Assembly: GCA_037903355.1 (NCBI GenBank)
Contig: JBAJFE010000023.1
Span: 1,302,001-1,366,000, forward strand
DNA: 64,000 bases
Origin: Trichuris trichiura
Taxonomy: Eukaryota > Nematoda > Enoplea > Trichinellida > Trichuridae
Direction of reading: 5' to 3'
Under the pieces are notes generated by a model, which did not search any database, had not been told where the DNA came from, and saw nothing but the letters and a program-made list of their open reading frames with translations. Made by a program: the position numbers and the translations under genes. Shown in pieces: positions 57,577 to 64,000 of the stretch (position 1 is the first letter of the stretch; the number at the start of each line of letters is the position of its first letter).

Positions 57577-58050
57577 TCAAGTCCCACATGCGGAGGGCTT
57601 TAAATTTGCATATAACCGAAGTATCGCTTCCAATTCATTTAAAACCTTATCTGCAGTCGTCGTAACGTCTAAATAGATATTAACAGCTTCCACGCTGCAC
57701 TGTCTTAGGAAGCAATAGTAAAAGCGCACATTTCCAGTACGACCGTAGACGCCGTACAGCAAAGCATACAGTATACGTCGGAAATAAAGTAACGTTTTCT
57801 TTCTTTTAGCATAGTTCAAATGGATTTTGTCTAACTGCCCAAAACAAATGCGTAAAATAAAGAAAGCAGTATATAAAGTGATACCAGTACATACAGAAAA
57901 GATATAACCAGCAAATAACTACATTTCTAACCTTGATGTGGGATCGCATTTTTAACTAGTTTTATTGTCTGCTCAATAAATGACCTCATATTAAGGCATG
58001 TATTCGTTAAAATCTGATGTCCAAAACAACGAAGCAAAATAAGTAACTTA
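57577..58050 (-). CDS. Unidentified gene, exons not fully joined
   Basis: An upper exon begins near 58050 (MAMFGFKLLILLRCFGHQIL..., containing NMRSFIEQTIKLVKNAIPHQ) and ends at a GTTAGA donor near 57932. A lower exon from about 57834 (GGGCAG acceptor) encodes LDKIHLNYAKRKKTLLYFRR, LLYGVYGRTGNVRFYYCFL and a helical stretch ending LKPSACGT with a stop at 57577. The phases of the two do not fit directly, so a small exon is missing or one boundary is wrong. I do not recognise the family. Confidence 0.4.
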
Positions 58051-58444
58051 AAGCCGAACATAGCCATTATTTATTGCAACATAAATGGAGCGAATAAAAT
58101 AAAAACAGAAAAATGGCGCTCTTCTGTGCGTACGCGTTTCGCGGGAAATGGTATATGCTAAGCTCGTTACGGCCCTTTAAAAATCGAACTAAACGAGAAA
58201 AGCAGCTGCCCATCGTTTGCTGATATTATATGCAAATTCGACTGAAGTAGTCGGCAAAAAAGGACGACATAGTCGCAAAATTAAAGTAGAACATGGGCAA
58301 CTCTCTTCGGCTCAATTTAGGGAGCGTAGGGCGCTGAGCAACTTGCGCAAAACAGATACCGTAATAAGAAGTCTGGTGGGCACCCGTACCGTATATGGGA
58401 TGTACGGACAAAAGCGAAAAGTAAAAAAACGTTACGCGCGTGCT

Positions 58445-61192
<2,748 letters not shown>

Positions 61193-61999
61193 TCCGAACG
61201 TCTATACGAACACTTTAAGCATGCAAATATTTTACGCTTCAATGGAAAACGCAAAATGCGTATACTGTAAAACAAAAGCGCGATGCTCAGGTAGTTGTAA
61301 AAACTCCGTAACTAAAAAAACCTAATTTCATCAATTACTACGTTTCTTCCATCGCGCATGTAAAAGCAAAATTGGATAGCGAAATAGCAGCTTTGTTTTA
61401 CACGTACGCAAAGAGGAGTCTTTTCAGAGCGTTCTGGCTGGTCGGCTTTAGGTTTGTTGTACTATAGTGGTTTGCCAACTCTGTTCCAAAATTTTTTGCC
61501 TACAACAGTCTTCTAGCTGCATTTTTAAATTTTTGCCGTCTTCTATGAAGCCCTGCTATCATACTGTAACTTTGTCAGCCACGCTCTTGCGCTTATAGCA
61601 AAGGTTAAGCGTAAACATATAGCTTAGTCAATGTTAGAAATTTTCGTTGTCCGAACTACCCTGTACGCAACAATAATTAGGTCAGATAATCATGATTTTG
61701 CTGTACCCTTAATCTTTGTAAATTAAACTTTTTTCCAGCAAACAGATTTACTTCTTAATTTTCATTTATTATTATTTTTTGAGCTACCAGATCGTATGAA
61801 CGCTTTTTTGCTTCGAACGTATACCGTATCAGTGAAAGCCGTTGGACTATGATGCTCAGGTTCATTTAACCAGGTCAAATGCTCAGCTATAAAAGATAAT
61901 CAAGTACGACACTACAGTTTTTCTTCTTTATTATGTTTTTTGCCAGTTGAATCATGAGAGACTATTCTTATCCTCTCTTCTACTTTATTTATTTTTTTC
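61193..61999. other. 5' region of ABI
   Basis: No coding feature seen. It presumably contains the ABI promoter and the 3' end of the small minus-strand gene at 62000. Confidence 0.4.
61984..61995 (-). promoter_or_regulatory. Candidate polyadenylation signal
   Basis: The minus strand reads AAATAAATAAAG just beyond the stop of the 76-residue frame. Confidence 0.45.
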
Positions 62000-62230
62000 T
62001 TATTCGCCCATTATTTGTTTCAGCGACGTCATCTTTTCTTTTTCGTAGATCCAAGTTTTTGCGTTCATTTCCAGACGTTTTAAGGCGTTTATTTTGACCC
62101 ACCCGGGTGAGAAATTTAAAAAAATTTGTTCCATTGAATCCGCTCGCGAAATTCCGCCTCCTTCATTCGCAAAAGTGTCGACAACTATTTGCTGCGCGCG
62201 ATAACAAAAGCAAAGCAGAAGTTTGCCCAT
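62000..62230 (-). CDS. Small hypothetical protein
   Basis: A single-exon 76-residue frame with ATG at 62230 (MGKLLLCFCYRAQQIVVDTF...) and an amphipathic C-terminal half (WVKINALKRLEMNAKTWIYE, EKMTSLKQIMGE). AATAAATAAA occurs within about 10 bp of the stop codon, supporting a transcript end. Family unknown. It could be the last exon of a larger gene. Confidence 0.4.
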   Translation of the reverse strand: MGKLLLCFCYRAQQIVVDTFANEGGGISRADSMEQIFLNFSPGWVKINALKRLEMNAKTWIYEKEKMTSLKQIMGE

Positions 62231-62931
62231 TTAGTTTCGGCATACTCAGCTGAATAGGTCTGCACAGAATTTGATCGTTGATTAAATGCTTATATTAGTG
62301 CGGTAACGGGCCCTGCCGTGGAAGTGAACGAGCGACGTCTGAAATTGACAGAAAAAATTTAAATTGTAAATGCTTATCGTATGTTTCAATTAGGGACAAC
62401 CAGTATTTAGCACGAAAGGAAAATATATGACCTCGAATGATCCATTAATAAGAAAACGTGTTGCAAGTTGTGACGCAAAGCCACGTCCGCGTTAGGTCGG
62501 TAAAATTCATTGCAGCCATTCAATATGACACCCGGACGATGATTGACTTTGTATGAGCTCCTCTATGAGGCTTTGGAACGCAGTTGCAAATTATCAATAC
62601 GTACTGTTGGCGATGGATGAGCGTAAAGTCAGTGAGTGAGTCACTTTTCATTGGCTGCATTTGACCAACCTGTTCTCCCTGCAGTAAAGCAATTATTGCT
62701 AGCATTTAATAGTGCGCGCGTATTAGTAATCATCGTTCAACTGACCAGAATGTGGGCAGTAGCTGCTGTTGGAATCCAGTAAAAACTTTGAATAAGCACG
62801 CGTGATAAAGCGCGGCTAATAAGGAATCGTTACGACACACGGAATGAACAAAGACCAATAAAAGCAGACCAGGCTTGAAGCTAAGGCGCCGTACAGATCG
62901 TCTCCTTTAGAAAAAGGCGTACCGCTTCAAT
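62231..62931. other. Intergenic
   Basis: No gene recognised. A 61-codon minus frame (62520-62705) has no support. Confidence 0.4.
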
Positions 62932-63122
62932 ATGTTGACTTTTACATGCACAAATGTGAGCGCTAACGAAAGCCTATCGGAAGTGGAGTCGTTTGAAAAG
63001 TTGCAAAAAGCTGAAACGATATCGTTGCTCATTACTGGCTTGGCATCCCTCCTAACCAGCTCAACCTTTCTAGTACTTCTGCGGAAAATGGAGAACAGAA
63101 AATCGTTTTTCTTCTTGCAAGG
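62932..63122 (+). CDS. First exon of a membrane protein (partial)
   Basis: ATG at 62932 opens a frame with two N-glycosylation sites (NVSANESLS), a short acidic linker and a hydrophobic helix (ISLLITGLASLLTSSTFLVLL) followed by RKMENRKSFFFLQ. It ends at a CAAG|GTAAAT donor at about 63122. An extracellular N-terminus, then TM1, then a basic loop resembles the start of a seven-helix receptor, but one helix is not enough for a call. Later exons are not identified in the remaining 0.9 kb and may lie beyond the window. Confidence 0.4.
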
Positions 63123-63138
63123 TAAATGCTTTTTTTGA

Positions 63139-64000
63139 ACAACAACGAATACCGTCGCTTTACACTATCTCGCGCTGGAGAGGAGTACATTTTAGCTTCG
63201 CTAAGCATTTAGGTGACGCCGACGAATAGGTTCGACTACTAAGGAAACGTAAATACATTGTATTTAAGTCTTGTCAACGTGTTTTAAACAAGCAGTTATT
63301 AAAGCGAGGCTTAAATTAAAGTAACAGGACAAGTTTACCTTAGCTTAGCTTAAAGGGATGTTTCTAAGAAAGTCCCCGTATATATACAGATATATACATA
63401 TATTTTTGGTCCAAATCTTGAATTCGGTCAATGAATGGATCTTTTAAAAAGGGATATGAATATAGGTGTCTGCTATAAGTTGGTATAGTTTTGAAATCTC
63501 GGAGAAGGTATGGGCGCAACTTTCCTTCCGAACTTTGCGCATCGTAGAAACGTACGCCTAATTTTCCAGTCTTTTGCCGCTAAGTACATCTGCTTTCTGA
63601 CATTGTCTACTTGCAAATGCATACACGTTAGACTATCTTGGAAAGAGACGAAACAAAGCCTATTCATTACTAGTACCAGCTGCGCTTTGCCCATTTCATC
63701 ATGAACTAGAGTAGTGACAAAATATACGAGTTCCTTCAGCCGTTGTCCCAACAAAGAATGAATGAATGAGTGATCGCGGAAAGGAACTAAAATGTCTGAA
63801 TTATTTGTTATTCATGAAATATTCGCATGACGAGTTGCAGTCACGGTAGTCGATTCTGATTTTTTTCCATAAATAGATTGTTGCCTTGCGAGCGCAGATG
63901 CGACTCGCTTATTTTACCGATGAGAAGAAGAGCCCTACAAAGTGATAACGACCTTTTCTCTTTTCATCATTCAACTACTGCTACCTTCTGGCTGTACGGT
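63139..64000. other. No gene confidently recognised
   Basis: A 93-codon minus frame (63473-63754) and a 64-codon plus frame overlap without domain signals. This may be intron of the plus-strand gene that begins at 62932. Confidence 0.3.

Overview
This is eukaryotic nuclear DNA, AT-rich, with many short spliced exons. I read it as a nematode-type genome. Introns are often only about 47-75 nt, splice acceptors are AG after a T-rich tract, conserved metazoan genes are compact, several short stretches match the nematode telomere repeat TTAGGC, and DNA transposons of the Tigger/pogo, mariner and hAT types are present. An early-branching (Trichuris-like) lineage is only a guess. There are no bacterial operons, rRNA genes or CRISPR arrays, and I found no convincing tRNA.

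Left part (1-13 kb) is gene-poor. It holds a decayed pogo/Tigger transposase with an inverted partial copy (1.3-2.7 kb), a three-copy repeat family spaced almost exactly 2.28 kb apart (4.2, 6.5 and 8.8 kb), one small two-exon gene (9.88 kb), and a dense cluster of MITEs and short repeats (11.1-13.0 kb).

Middle part (13.9-33 kb): a four-exon small cysteine-rich membrane protein of Shisa/CYYR type (minus), a small chromo-shadow-like protein (plus), a 2.6-kb frameshifted Tigger element inserted in TA repeats, a perfect 63-bp-arm hairpin, the mitochondrial ribosomal protein bL9 gene MRPL9 (six exons, minus), a single-exon sepiapterin-reductase-like protein that has lost its catalytic and cofactor motifs (plus), a cryptic degenerate repeat and a mariner fossil.

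Right part (33.5-64 kb) is gene-rich, almost all on the minus strand: a large M13 metallopeptidase of neprilysin/endothelin-converting-enzyme type (at least 18 exons, 33.5-42.7 kb), BBS4 (ten exons), a secreted proline-rich protein, an internally deleted Tigger copy, a Rab GTPase of the Rab5/21/22 group (six exons), and the Abl-interactor ABI (ten exons, C-terminal SH3). Small candidate genes lie at 56.4-58.1 and 62.0 kb, and a partial membrane-protein exon at 62.9 kb runs off the right side.

The genes are unrelated housekeeping and signalling genes rather than a pathway. Exon joins were worked out by hand from reading frame, GT/AG (once GC/AG) signals and family knowledge; summed exon lengths keep the frame open throughout in MRPL9, the M13 gene, BBS4, the Rab, ABI and the Shisa-like gene. 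UTRs and transcription starts are mostly not resolved.
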